From the NCBI RefSeq assembly GCF_033110965.1, contig NZ_CP137003.1:434001-498000 (forward strand): a stretch of 64,000 nucleotides of DNA, read 5' to 3'. The translations under genes and the position numbers were made by a program. Source of the stretch: Raineyella sp. LH-20. GTDB taxonomy: Bacteria > Actinomycetota > Actinomycetes > Propionibacteriales > Propionibacteriaceae. Shown here one piece after another: positions 55,903-64,000 of the stretch. The notes under the pieces are model-generated. The model did not search any database, had not been told where the DNA came from, and worked only from the letters and a program-made list of their open reading frames with translations. The first letter of the stretch is position 1, and the number at the start of each line of letters is the position of its first letter.

Positions 55903-55921
55903 GGGGCTTGCCGCAAGGCCC
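55903..55921 (+). promoter_or_regulatory. rifamycin-associated element (RAE)
   Basis: GGGGCTTGCCGCAAGGCCC is a 19-bp inverted repeat. It matches the RAE described upstream of rifamycin-inducible genes in Actinobacteria, including helR. It lies 57 bases before the helR start at 55978. Confidence 0.88.
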
Positions 55922-55977
55922 AGGGGGCGGCGCACAATCGGTCACCTCGAGGCACATCACCACAGGGAATGGACCCC

Positions 55978-58179
55978 ATGACCCCCCAGACTTCTCCGAT
56001 CCCTGACAGCACGCACCCGACGTCCGACGGGACCCGTACGATCTTCGATCTTCCCGAGCGGCTGGCGGCCAAGGCCGACCCGGCGCTGATCGCCCAGGAC
56101 GAGCGGCACTTCGCCACCGTGGCGCGGGCCCTCGACCGGCAGATCGCCGGACTGGAGGACCGCCTCGCCACGCTGCGCCGGGCCCCCGGCGGCCGCGGCC
56201 GCCAGGCACTGGACCGGGACCTGGAGATCCATCGGCTGTCGGCACGACTGCGGGTGCTGCAACGCTTCGGCCTGGACATCTGCCTGGGCCGGATGGTCGG
56301 CTCCGGCGACGGCGAGCCGGTGTACGTGGGACGACTCGGCCTCCTCGACGCCGAGGGCGAGCCGCTGCTCATCGACTGGCGGGCACCGGCCGCCGAGCCC
56401 TTCTTCGCGGCCACCCATGGCACCCCGATGGGGCTGGTCAGCCGCCGGCGGTACCGCTGGAGCCACGGCCGGGTGATCGACTACTGGGACGAGGTGTTCG
56501 CCCTGGAGGGGCTGGCGGGGCGGGCAGCGCTCGACGACCAGTCGGCGTTCATCGCCGGCCTGGGCGCCCGTCGGACGGCGCGGATGCGGGACGTGCTGGC
56601 CACCCTGCAGGCCGACCAGGACGCCGTCATCCGCGCCGGCTCCGACGGGGCGCTGGTGGTCGACGGCGGTCCCGGCACCGGCAAGACCGTCGTGGCGCTG
56701 CACCGTGCGGCGTACCTGCTCTACGCCGATCCGCGGCTGGGCGGTCACCGTGGCGGAGTGTTGTTCGTCGGCCCGCACCAGCCCTACCTGGACTACGTGG
56801 CCGACGTACTGCCCGATCTCGGCGAGGACGGCGTACGGACCTGCACCCTGCGCGACCTGGTGCCCGAGGGCGCCACCGCGGCACCGGAGACCGATCCCGA
56901 GGTCGCCCGGCTGAAGTCCTCCGCACGGATGACGGCGGCGGTCGAGCCCGCGGTGCGACTGTACGAGGAACCGCCCACCGCGCCGATGACGGTGGAGACC
57001 GACTGGTCCGACATCCGGCTCAGCCCGGCCGACTGGGCCGAGGCCTTCGAGGCCCCCGATCCTGGCACCCCGCACAACGAGGCCCGCGACGAGGTCTGGG
57101 ACGCCCTGCTGGACATCCTGGTCGACACCGTCGAGGACGTCGATGTGCCCGCGGAGGCGCTACGCCGCTCGCTGCTGCGCAACGAGGAGCTGCGCAGCAC
57201 CTTCCGCCGGGCCTGGCCCATCCTGCGGCCGACCGATCTGGTCGCCGACCTGTGGGCGGTGCCGGCCTATCTGCGCCGGTGCGCGCCATGGCTGGGCCCG
57301 GAGGAGCTGCGCCGGCTGAGGCGCCCGGAAGGGGCGCCGTGGACGGTGGCCGACCTGCCGCTGCTGGACGCGATGCGGCAGCGGCTCGGTGATCCGGAGA
57401 CCTCGCAGCGGCGACAGCAGCGCGAGGCCGCGCTGGCCGAGGACCGTGCGTACATGGACCGGGTCGTCGAGTACTTCCTGGGAGCGGACGACGACCCGGA
57501 GAGTTCGCTCGACCTGCTGCGCCGCGACAGCATCCGACAGTCCCTGGTGCACGACGACCGGGTGCCGGACGAGGGGGCCGATCCGCTGGCCGGCCCGTTC
57601 GCCCACATCGTGGTCGACGAGGCGCAGGAGCTCACCGACGCGGAATGGCAGATGGTGCTGCGCCGCTGTCCGTCGCGCAGTGTCACGATCGTCGGCGATC
57701 GTACGCAGGCCCGGCACGGTTTTCCCGAATCGTGGCAGGAGCGACTGGCGCGGGTGGGGTTCGACGTCGTCCGCCGAGCCACCCTGACGATCAACTACCG
57801 GACGCCGGAGGAGGTGATGGCGGCGGCCGAGCCGGTGATCCGGGCGGTGCTGCCGCAGGCCGACGTGCCCGTCTCCATCCGTCGCGGCGGCGTCCCGGTA
57901 CGGTACGGCGCGGTCGCGGAGCGGGACGCGATCCTCGCCGAGTGGCTCGCCGAGCACGAGGAGGGCGTCGCCTGCGTGGTCGGCGACCCGACGTTCCGGG
58001 CCAGCGACCGGATCCGGTCGCTGGCTCCCGACCGGGTGAAGGGCCTGGAGTTCGACCTTGTAGTGCTGATCGATCCGGACCGCTTCGGCGCCGGCATCGA
58101 GGGTGCGGTCGATCGCTATGTCGCGATGACCCGGACGACCCGACAGCTCGTCGTCCTCACCGGCCCAGGGCCGGCCTGA
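55978..58179 (+). CDS. helR: HelR, RNA polymerase recycling ATPase
   Basis: The 733-residue UvrD/HelD-like superfamily 1 ATPase has an N-terminal coiled region, Walker A VVDGGPGTGKTVVALHRAAYL near residue 228, Walker B HIVVDEAQELTDAEWQM, and VKGLEFDLVVLIDPDRF and YVAMTRTTRQLVVL near the end. HelR displaces rifamycin from RNA polymerase and releases stalled enzyme. The RAE in front supports HelR over a generic HelD. ATG 55978 is preferred; ATG 55969 is also possible. Confidence 0.92.
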   Translation: MTPQTSPIPDSTHPTSDGTRTIFDLPERLAAKADPALIAQDERHFATVARALDRQIAGLEDRLATLRRAPGGRGRQALDRDLEIHRLSARLRVLQRFGLDICLGRMVGSGDGEPVYVGRLGLLDAEGEPLLIDWRAPAAEPFFAATHGTPMGLVSRRRYRWSHGRVIDYWDEVFALEGLAGRAALDDQSAFIAGLGARRTARMRDVLATLQADQDAVIRAGSDGALVVDGGPGTGKTVVALHRAAYLLYADPRLGGHRGGVLFVGPHQPYLDYVADVLPDLGEDGVRTCTLRDLVPEGATAAPETDPEVARLKSSARMTAAVEPAVRLYEEPPTAPMTVETDWSDIRLSPADWAEAFEAPDPGTPHNEARDEVWDALLDILVDTVEDVDVPAEALRRSLLRNEELRSTFRRAWPILRPTDLVADLWAVPAYLRRCAPWLGPEELRRLRRPEGAPWTVADLPLLDAMRQRLGDPETSQRRQQREAALAEDRAYMDRVVEYFLGADDDPESSLDLLRRDSIRQSLVHDDRVPDEGADPLAGPFAHIVVDEAQELTDAEWQMVLRRCPSRSVTIVGDRTQARHGFPESWQERLARVGFDVVRRATLTINYRTPEEVMAAAEPVIRAVLPQADVPVSIRRGGVPVRYGAVAERDAILAEWLAEHEEGVACVVGDPTFRASDRIRSLAPDRVKGLEFDLVVLIDPDRFGAGIEGAVDRYVAMTRTTRQLVVLTGPGPA

Positions 58180-58180
58180 A

Positions 58181-58219
58181 CCTGCGCCGGCCCGGTCCGA
58201 TGGACCGGGCCGGCGCAGG
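58181..58219. terminator. strong terminator between helR and OPT gene
   Basis: CCTGCGCCGGCCCGGTCC and GGACCGGGCCGGCGCAGG form a perfect 18-bp stem with loop GAT, beginning one base after the helR stop. It can serve both convergent genes. Confidence 0.88.
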
Positions 58220-58251
58220 TGGGACAGGGTCGGCCGCGGGGGCCGGGTGGA

Positions 58252-60246
58252 TCAGCTCTCGGCGTCCGCCGGCTCCATCGCCTGCTTGCTCAGGGTGTGC
58301 ACCCAGCGGTACAGGCCGACGGTGAGGACGACGAAGACGATCAGACCGAGCCAGGTGGCGACGCCCGCGAAGCCGTCCGGCATGAACGCCAACGGAGAAT
58401 CCTTGCCGGTGGCGCCGACGATGCCTGCGAACACGACGCCGAACAGGCTCTCGCCGACGATCAGGCCGGTCGCCATCAGCACGCCGAGACGCTTGGTGCG
58501 CTCCGGCTTGTCCGTACGGGCCGCATACCGGTCGTAGACCAGGCCGATGATCGCGCCGATCGGGATCATCAGGGTGAGGTCGATCGGCAGGTAGATGCCC
58601 ATGCCGACGGCCAGCGGCGGCAGGTGCAGGTGTTCGGTGGTCCGGCCGAGCACCTCGTCGATGAGGATGACGACGACACCGATCACCGCACCGATGCCGA
58701 TCAGGCGCCAGTCCAGCGACCCACCGAAGACGCCCTGCGCCAGCGAGGAGATCAGCGAGGCCTGCGGCGCGGCGAGGGCGTCCGGACCGGCACCCGGGGC
58801 GCCGGCGAAGCCGAAGCCGGTCTGCATCAGCTGCAGCACCGGCGGGATGACCAACGAGCCGAAGACGACGCCGATGATCAGGGCGACCTGCTGCTTCCAC
58901 GGGGTGGATTCGACGAGCTGGCCGGTCTTGAGGTCCTGCAGGTTGTCGTTGGAGATCGTCGCGACACCGAACACGACCGCCGCCGTGAACAGCGTGTACG
59001 CGACCAGCACCGGCACCTGCGAGGGGTCGCTGCCGTGGACGGCCTTGATGAGCAGGGCGATGGTGAGGATGATCAGGATGCCGACACCGGAGATCGGGCT
59101 GTTCGAGGCGCCGATCAGACCGGCCATGTAGCCGCAGACGGAGGCGACGGCCAGACCGATGAGCAGCACGTAGACGACGCTGATGATGACCAGGCCGGCG
59201 GCGCTGGAGGCCAGCGGGGTGCCCCGGACGAAGAGCCACAGCAGCAGGCCGATCGGGATCATCGACGCCACGGTGACGCCGGCGACGACGGTGATCGGCA
59301 GGTCGCGCTCGGTGCGGTCGAGGCGGGCGCCGCTGCGCCGCTGGCGGGTGCTCGCGACGGCGTCGGCGATCCCCCGGACGATGGGACCGATGATCTTGAT
59401 CAGCGTCCAGACCGCCGCGACGGCGATGGTGCCGGCACCGATGAACCGTACGTCGTGGGAGAACACACCCTGCAGGGTCTCGGCGATGCCGCCGCTGCCG
59501 GGCAGCTGACCAGCCGAGTAGATCGGCAGCAGCACCCCGTACGCGATCAGCATGCCGACGATCATCGCGACACCGACGGTGATGCCGACGAGGTGGCCGA
59601 CGCCGATCAGGGCCATCGACAGGCTGGCACCGACGATGGTGCCGCCGCTGCCGATCCGGAAGGCGGTCGCGACGCTGTTGCTGATGACCTTGAACGCGGA
59701 GACCAGGGAGAAGGCTGCGGCGCTCACGGCGCCGACGATGATCACCTTCAGGCCACGCTTGTTCTCCTCCGCGCCTTCGGTGGTGTCACCGACCCGCAGC
59801 ACCTCCGCGGCGGCGACGCCTTCGGGGTAGGGCAGGTCGGAGCCGGTGACCAGCGCCCGCCGCAGCGGGATGGAGTACATCACGCCGAGGATGCCGCCCA
59901 GCGCGCACAGCGCGGCGGTCGTCCAGTACGGGAAGCCGCTCCACCAGCCGACGATGATCAGGCCGGGCAGGACGAAGATGATCGCCGACAGGGTTCCGGC
60001 CGCCGACGCGATCGTCTGAACGATGTTGTTCTCACGGATCGAGTGGTTGCGGAAGTAGCGCAGGATCGCCATCGAGATGACAGCCGCCGGGATCGACGTG
60101 GCGAACGTCAGACCGACCTTGAGGCCGAGGTAGACGTTCGCCGCCGTGAACACCAGCGTGATGAGGCCACCGATGATGACCCCGCGCACGGTGAGTTCCC
60201 GCACGGAAGTGTGCTGGGAGGTTGTTGTGGTGGACAAGGGGGGCAC
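58252..60246 (-). CDS. OPT-family oligopeptide transporter
   Basis: A 664-residue membrane protein with about 16 helices of the oligopeptide transporter (OPT) superfamily. It has LTLVFTAANVYLGLKVGLTFATSIPAAVIS-type helix 1-2 sequence, IVQTIASAAGTLSAIIFVLPGL, and SDLPYPEGVAAAEVLRVG. The bacterial branch carries peptides or metal-siderophore conjugates; the substrate is unknown. The start is uncertain: GTG 60246 is chosen, while an in-frame ATG about 15 codons upstream would add a short hydrophilic leader. Confidence 0.85.
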   Translation of the reverse strand: MPPLSTTTTSQHTSVRELTVRGVIIGGLITLVFTAANVYLGLKVGLTFATSIPAAVISMAILRYFRNHSIRENNIVQTIASAAGTLSAIIFVLPGLIIVGWWSGFPYWTTAALCALGGILGVMYSIPLRRALVTGSDLPYPEGVAAAEVLRVGDTTEGAEENKRGLKVIIVGAVSAAAFSLVSAFKVISNSVATAFRIGSGGTIVGASLSMALIGVGHLVGITVGVAMIVGMLIAYGVLLPIYSAGQLPGSGGIAETLQGVFSHDVRFIGAGTIAVAAVWTLIKIIGPIVRGIADAVASTRQRRSGARLDRTERDLPITVVAGVTVASMIPIGLLLWLFVRGTPLASSAAGLVIISVVYVLLIGLAVASVCGYMAGLIGASNSPISGVGILIILTIALLIKAVHGSDPSQVPVLVAYTLFTAAVVFGVATISNDNLQDLKTGQLVESTPWKQQVALIIGVVFGSLVIPPVLQLMQTGFGFAGAPGAGPDALAAPQASLISSLAQGVFGGSLDWRLIGIGAVIGVVVILIDEVLGRTTEHLHLPPLAVGMGIYLPIDLTLMIPIGAIIGLVYDRYAARTDKPERTKRLGVLMATGLIVGESLFGVVFAGIVGATGKDSPLAFMPDGFAGVATWLGLIVFVVLTVGLYRWVHTLSKQAMEPADAES

Positions 60247-60609
60247 CTGTTCTTTCGTGAACGACAAGACGGATCGCCATCCCGGTGACATCGACACAAC
60301 ACACGGTGATCCGGGCACGCGATCGGACGCAACCGTCCCTGCCCACGACTGAGGCCCGTCGCGGCCGGATCTCTCCTGCCGGGGTGGGGCAGGACCCGAT
60401 CGTTCCCGCCCGGGTGGGGCGAGACCGATGATCGACACACGACGACGGTGACGAGCGGAAAGGCATCGGTGCGGTTCTGCGCGCGTTACGGGGCACGACT
60501 CCGTCGCCCCGACGATACTCCCGCGCTACGGAGCCGCCTGGCCCGGGTCTCCCCGAGCCCGCGTCGCCTGCCGCGCGATGGACGACCGGCGCTCTCAGAG
60601 GCTGCGACC
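60247..60609. other. OPT/livF intergenic region, no gene seen
   Basis: A 363-base gap upstream of the OPT gene and downstream of livF. It has two partly similar G/C-rich segments (CTGCCGGGGTGGGGCAGGAC and CCGCCCGGGTGGGGCGAGAC near 60375-60420) that can fold into hairpins in the OPT mRNA leader. No known riboswitch was recognised. Confidence 0.4.
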
Positions 60610-61323
60610 TCAGGCGGCCTCGACACCCAGATAGGTCCGGCGGACCCGGTCGTCGGCCAGCAGCGCAGCGCCGGTGTCGGCGAAGGCGACCGACCCGACC
60701 TCCAGCACATAGCCCTGGTCGGCCAGGGCGAGGGCGGCCCGGGCATTCTGCTCGACCAGCAGGATGGTCGTCCCGGTCGCCTTCAGCTCGGCGATCGTCC
60801 GCATGATCGTCCGGGTCATGATCGGCGACAGCCCCATCGACGGCTCGTCCAGCATCAACAGCCGCGGGCGACTCATCAGTGCCCGGCCGATCGCCAGCAT
60901 CTGCTGCTCCCCGCCGGAGAACAACCCGGCGGCCTGCTGGCGGCGCTCCCCCAGCACCGGGAACAGCGAGTAGACCTTGTCGATGTCGGCCCGGACGCCC
61001 GCCGGATCCCGCCGGGTGTAGGCACCGAGCATCAGATTGTCCTCGACGCTCATCCGCGCGAAGAGCCGGCGGCCCTCCGGTGACTGGGCGATCCCCAGCT
61101 GCACGACGCGGTGGGCCGGGAGGTTGTCGATCCGCCGCCCCTGGAAGGTGATCGAGCCGCTGACGGGCCTGATCAGTCCCGAGACCGTACGCAGCGTGGT
61201 GGTCTTGCCGGCTCCGTTGGTCCCGAGCAGGCAGACGATCTGGCCCTCGTCGACCGCGAAGGAGATGCCCTTGACCGCTTCGACCCGACCGTACGCCACC
61301 ACCAGATCCTTGACCTCAAGCAC
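60610..61323 (-). CDS. livF: branched-chain amino acid ABC ATPase LivF
   Basis: A 237-residue ATPase: Walker A GTNGAGKTTTLRTVSGL, Q-loop QSPEGRRLFARMSVEDNL, signature FSGGEQQMLAIGRAL, Walker B LLMLDEPSMGLSP, and LLVEQNARAAL. The SPEGR and PSMGL motifs are diagnostic of LivF. GTG 61323 overlaps the livG stop by eight bases. Confidence 0.93.
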   Translation of the reverse strand: MLEVKDLVVAYGRVEAVKGISFAVDEGQIVCLLGTNGAGKTTTLRTVSGLIRPVSGSITFQGRRIDNLPAHRVVQLGIAQSPEGRRLFARMSVEDNLMLGAYTRRDPAGVRADIDKVYSLFPVLGERRQQAAGLFSGGEQQMLAIGRALMSRPRLLMLDEPSMGLSPIMTRTIMRTIAELKATGTTILLVEQNARAALALADQGYVLEVGSVAFADTGAALLADDRVRRTYLGVEAA

Positions 61324-62227
61324 GGTCGTCCTCCTCCGTCTCGCCCTCGTCCACCGGGGCACCGATGTAGGCCTCGATCACCCGCGGATCGTTCTGCACG
61401 GTCGCCGGGTCACCCGCCACCAGCACCTGACCGCGGACCAGACAGGTGACCCGGTCACACAGGCTGAAGATGAACCGCATGTCGTGCTCGATCACCAGGA
61501 TCGCCAGCCCGAGCCCCCGGATCCGGGTGATCAGCGCCTCGGCGTCACGGGTCTCCTGCGGATTCATCCCGGCAGTCGGTTCATCCAGCAGCAGCAACCG
61601 GGGATCCGTCGCCAGGGCGCGGGCGATCTCCAGGCGCCGCTGGTCGCCGTACGGCAGGTTGCGGGCCAGCGTGTCGGCCGAGCCCTCCAGCCCGACGAAC
61701 TCCAGCCACCTCAGCGCGTGCTCGCGGGTCTCGGCCTCCTCGCGGCGGTGCCGGGGCAGCCGCAGCACCGCCTCCAGCGCGTTGGTCCGGGTCCGGCAGT
61801 AGCGGCCGACCATCACGTTCTCCAGCGCCGTCATGTTCTGGAACAGCCGGATGTTCTGGAACGTACGCGCCACGCCGGCCACCGCCACCCGGCGGGGCCT
61901 CGGCGGGAGCAGCTCGCCGGCGAAGCGGACCTCGCCGGAGGTCGGCCGGTACATCCCGGTCAGACAGTTGAAGAAGGTCGTCTTGCCGGCCCCGTTGGGG
62001 CCGATCAGCCCCATGATCTCGCCGGTGTGCACGGTCAGGTCGACCCTGTCGACGGCGGTCAGGCCGCCGAACTGCATGGTCACCTGCCGGGCCTCCAGCA
62101 AGGGGACACTATCGGTGGGGCGGGCTCCACCACCGGCGGGGCCGGCCGGGTCGGCGGCGGTCGTCATCGATGCTGGGGTCATCGGTGCTGGGGTCATCGG
62201 TGCTGGGGTCATCGGTGCTGGGGTCAT
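61316..62227 (-). CDS. livG: branched-chain amino acid ABC ATPase LivG
   Basis: A 303-residue ATPase: Walker A GPNGAGKTTFFNCLTG, ARTFQNIRLFQNMTALENVMVG, NLPYGDQRRLEIARAL (signature), Walker B LLLLDEPTAGMNP, and LVIEHDMRFIFSLCDRV. All are LivG-type. The first five pentapeptides are MTPAP, MTPAP, MTPAP, MTPAS, MTTAA, each starting with ATG, so initiation could occur at any of them. The first ATG overlaps the livM stop (ATGA). Confidence 0.93.
   Translation of the reverse strand: MTPAPMTPAPMTPAPMTPASMTTAADPAGPAGGGARPTDSVPLLEARQVTMQFGGLTAVDRVDLTVHTGEIMGLIGPNGAGKTTFFNCLTGMYRPTSGEVRFAGELLPPRPRRVAVAGVARTFQNIRLFQNMTALENVMVGRYCRTRTNALEAVLRLPRHRREEAETREHALRWLEFVGLEGSADTLARNLPYGDQRRLEIARALATDPRLLLLDEPTAGMNPQETRDAEALITRIRGLGLAILVIEHDMRFIFSLCDRVTCLVRGQVLVAGDPATVQNDPRVIEAYIGAPVDEGETEEDDRA
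62153..62227 (-). repeat. 15-bp tandem repeats forming a start-codon array
   Basis: Five 15-bp units on the minus strand (ATGACCCCAGCACCG three times, then two variants), each beginning with ATG in the livG frame. Four are near-identical (62168-62227). Copy-number change would keep the frame but alter the N-terminus and the number of start codons. Confidence 0.92.
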
Positions 62228-64000
62228 CGGTGCTCCTTGCTCGCGGCGGCGGCACGAGCCGGGACGGCCTGGGCGCCGGCCAGGGACGGCACGACGTGCT
62301 GTTCGACGTTCTCGCCGATCTCCTCGGCAAGTTCCTCGTCCTCGTCGTGGAACTCCAGTTGGCGCCGTTCGTCCGGCATCAACCCCTCGGGCCGGATCCG
62401 CATCATCACGACGAGCAGGATGCCGAACATCAGCAGCCGGTAGTCCTGGAAGAACCGCAGCTTCTCCGGCAGCAGCTTCAGGATCGAGGCACCGAGGAGG
62501 ACACCACCGACGGTGCCCATGCCACCGAGTACGATCCCGGCGACGAGGAAGGCCGACTCCATGAAGACGTACTGGTCGGGGGTGACCGAGACGTCCTGGT
62601 GCGCCTTGACCGCCCCGGCCACCCCCGCGAGGAAGGCGCCGCCGGCGAAGGCGAGCAGCTTCAGGCCGAACACGTTGACGCCCATCGCCTCGGCGGCCCG
62701 CTCGTCCTCGCGGATGGCGACCCAGCCACGACCGATCCGGGAATGGTTGAGGTTGGTGAAGACCAGGATGATCAGGCCGATCACCAGCAGCATCAGCCAG
62801 TAGTAGTTGGAGAACCGGCCGATCGTCACCCCGAGGATGGCGTGCGGCCGGCCGAAGTCGAAGCCGAGCAGCGACAGGTTCGGGATGCCGGGGATGCCGT
62901 TCGAGCCGTGGGTCAGGTTCGGGCCGTCCTGGCCGTCGAGGTTGTTCATGGTGATCCGGAAGATCTCACCGAAGGCCAGCGTGACGATCGCCAGGTAGTC
63001 ACCGGAGACCCGCAACGTCGGGGAGCCGATGATCAGGCCCAGGGTCGCCGAGATCGCACCGGAGATCAGCACCACGACAAGGAACGGCGGATGCCAGTCG
63101 ATCGTCGCGAAGGCGGAGGTCGACAGCGTCGCCGCGGTGAACGCGCCGGCGCCGAGGAAGGCGATGTAGCCGAGGTCGAGCAGCCCGGCGAGGCCCACGA
63201 CGATGTTGAGACCCATCGCGGTGGCGGCGAAGATCAGCACCTGGGACGCGATCGACATGTTGGCGTCCGAGCCGTTCTGGGTGAACGGGAAGGCGAACGC
63301 CACGACGAAGGCCGACAGGACGAGCACCCGACGGTTCTGCGCGGCGGCGGTGCCGAGCCAGCCGAGAATCCCACTGCGGTGGGCGACGTAGACCGCCGAG
63401 CCGAGGAAGACGGCGAAGGCGATGAACGACCCACCGTCGTCCTGTCCCAGACCGTACGCCGCCGCGAACAGCACGCCGGCCATCGCCGCCACGATCCCGA
63501 GGATCTGCAGCCAGCGTGGCGCCCGCACCCACTGCAGGGTCGGGGTGACGCCCTTCGGCAGGGTGAGGGTGCCGGCGAGCGCGAGGACCGCGCCGGCGAA
63601 CGCCAGCCAGCCGCCGGGGTCGACATTGACCAGGCCGCCGAGTTCGAGGGCGATGGCGGCCAGGATCACCGCCAGGTAGGCGGTGGCGCCGATGGCCGCG
63701 GCCAGGGCGCCGCGGTTCCAGTTCACCCGGTCCTGCTTGCGGCCGTGCAGGAAGCGCCGCGCGGGGAACGGGGCGAGCAGCAGCACCAGCAGCACGACAC
63801 CGCCGAGCAGCGCGAAGAACTGCAGCCCAGAGGGCCCACCGGTGTAGGTCATGTCGTCCAGAGCTTCGTGGCCGTACGCCCAGGACAGGTAGGGAGTGCC
63901 GATCAGCAGCAGGGCCCCGACGACGGCGGCGACCCGCCCGGCCGGCGCGAACCGGGACCAGCGCTCGGGCGTCGAGTCGGGGGCGGCGCCAGGGGCACCG
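62224..64000 (-). CDS. livM: branched-chain amino acid ABC permease LivM, 5' end missing
   Basis: The frame is open to base 64000, so the N-terminus lies outside the window. An ATG at 63852 is inside the frame, but coding sequence upstream continues with a membrane helix (VAAVVGALLLIGTPYLSWAYG) and suits this protein. The C-terminal half is classical LivM: MGLNIVVGLAGLLDLGYIAFLGAGAF, SPTLRVSGDYLAIVTLAFGEI, GRGWVAIREDERAAEAMGVN. The N-terminal half adds several extra helices. An acidic tail (EFHDEDEELAEEIGE) ends the protein. Confidence 0.9.
   Translation of the reverse strand, partial: GAPGAAPDSTPERWSRFAPAGRVAAVVGALLLIGTPYLSWAYGHEALDDMTYTGGPSGLQFFALLGGVVLLVLLLAPFPARRFLHGRKQDRVNWNRGALAAAIGATAYLAVILAAIALELGGLVNVDPGGWLAFAGAVLALAGTLTLPKGVTPTLQWVRAPRWLQILGIVAAMAGVLFAAAYGLGQDDGGSFIAFAVFLGSAVYVAHRSGILGWLGTAAAQNRRVLVLSAFVVAFAFPFTQNGSDANMSIASQVLIFAATAMGLNIVVGLAGLLDLGYIAFLGAGAFTAATLSTSAFATIDWHPPFLVVVLISGAISATLGLIIGSPTLRVSGDYLAIVTLAFGEIFRITMNNLDGQDGPNLTHGSNGIPGIPNLSLLGFDFGRPHAILGVTIGRFSNYYWLMLLVIGLIILVFTNLNHSRIGRGWVAIREDERAAEAMGVNVFGLKLLAFAGGAFLAGVAGAVKAHQDVSVTPDQYVFMESAFLVAGIVLGGMGTVGGVLLGASILKLLPEKLRFFQDYRLLMFGILLVVMMRIRPEGLMPDERRQLEFHDEDEELAEEIGENVEQHVVPSLAGAQAVPARAAAASKEHR

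Overview
The window is high-GC actinobacterial chromosome, most likely from the Propionibacteriales (inference). Signs are a WhiB protein of the WhiB4/WblA type, a GlxR-like Crp regulator, a PonA2-type penicillin-binding protein, a mycobacterial-style tad pilus locus, HelR behind a rifamycin-associated element, and several apparently leaderless genes whose start codon lies 6-7 nt after a TANNNT hexamer. Most of the sequence is ordinary chromosome. Three stretches look accessory: 15.2-17.1 kb, 45.05-47.5 kb and 47.5-55.8 kb.

Layout. 0-2.1 kb: the end of menE, menA and a small membrane protein (menaquinone synthesis). 2.2-8.8 kb: glpD, a sortase and its probable substrate, an APC permease, a VOC protein and a Gfo/Idh/MocA oxidoreductase. 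8.9-12.1 kb: two MarR regulators; one is co-transcribed with a DHA2 drug exporter, the other is divergent from a VOC gene and is interrupted by a 34-nt homopolymer. 12.1-15.2 kb: tRNA-Lys, a phosphatase-like protein without its catalytic cysteine, a secreted SH3b-repeat peptidase-like protein and tRNA-Glu. 15.2-17.1 kb: an AT-richer island with an IS481-family remnant and a frameshifted restriction-nuclease gene. 17.2-25.1 kb: LysR regulator with TDT transporter, PAP2 phosphatase, S33-type peptidase, FtsE/FtsX-like ABC pair and an unknown protein.

25.2-30.7 kb is a complete tad/flp cluster (ssd, tadA, tadB, tadC, pilin, tadE, Rv3654c-like). After a methyltransferase, a large RND exporter and a holin-like protein, 36-44.8 kb carries NUDIX, TlpA, nth, glxR, DUF4177, ridA, MBL hydrolase, whiB4, ponA2 and a metallophosphoesterase. 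This is nearly the gene order of Mycobacterium tuberculosis Rv3654c-Rv3683. tRNA-Pro follows, with a second IS481 end directly behind it, then an anion permease with a Usp protein, an HXXEE membrane protein and an FMO-like oxidase.

48.9-55.8 kb is a compact catabolic cluster: DhaK-DhaL kinase, TIM-family isomerase, xylose-isomerase-like TIM barrel, 3-hydroxyacyl-CoA-dehydrogenase-like oxidoreductase, ACS-family MFS importer and FCD-type GntR regulator, with a 16-bp palindromic operator candidate in front. The kinase and the GTSxK-type isomerase point to a tetrulose (erythrulose-like) or similar small ketose; the full pathway is not one I recognise. Next are helR with its element, an OPT transporter, and livF-livG-livM, with livM running off the right edge.

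A feature crossing the whole window is short tandem duplication. Units of 15 bp (five codons) recur at four unrelated loci, and shorter duplications repeatedly overlap stop codons, start codons or promoters.
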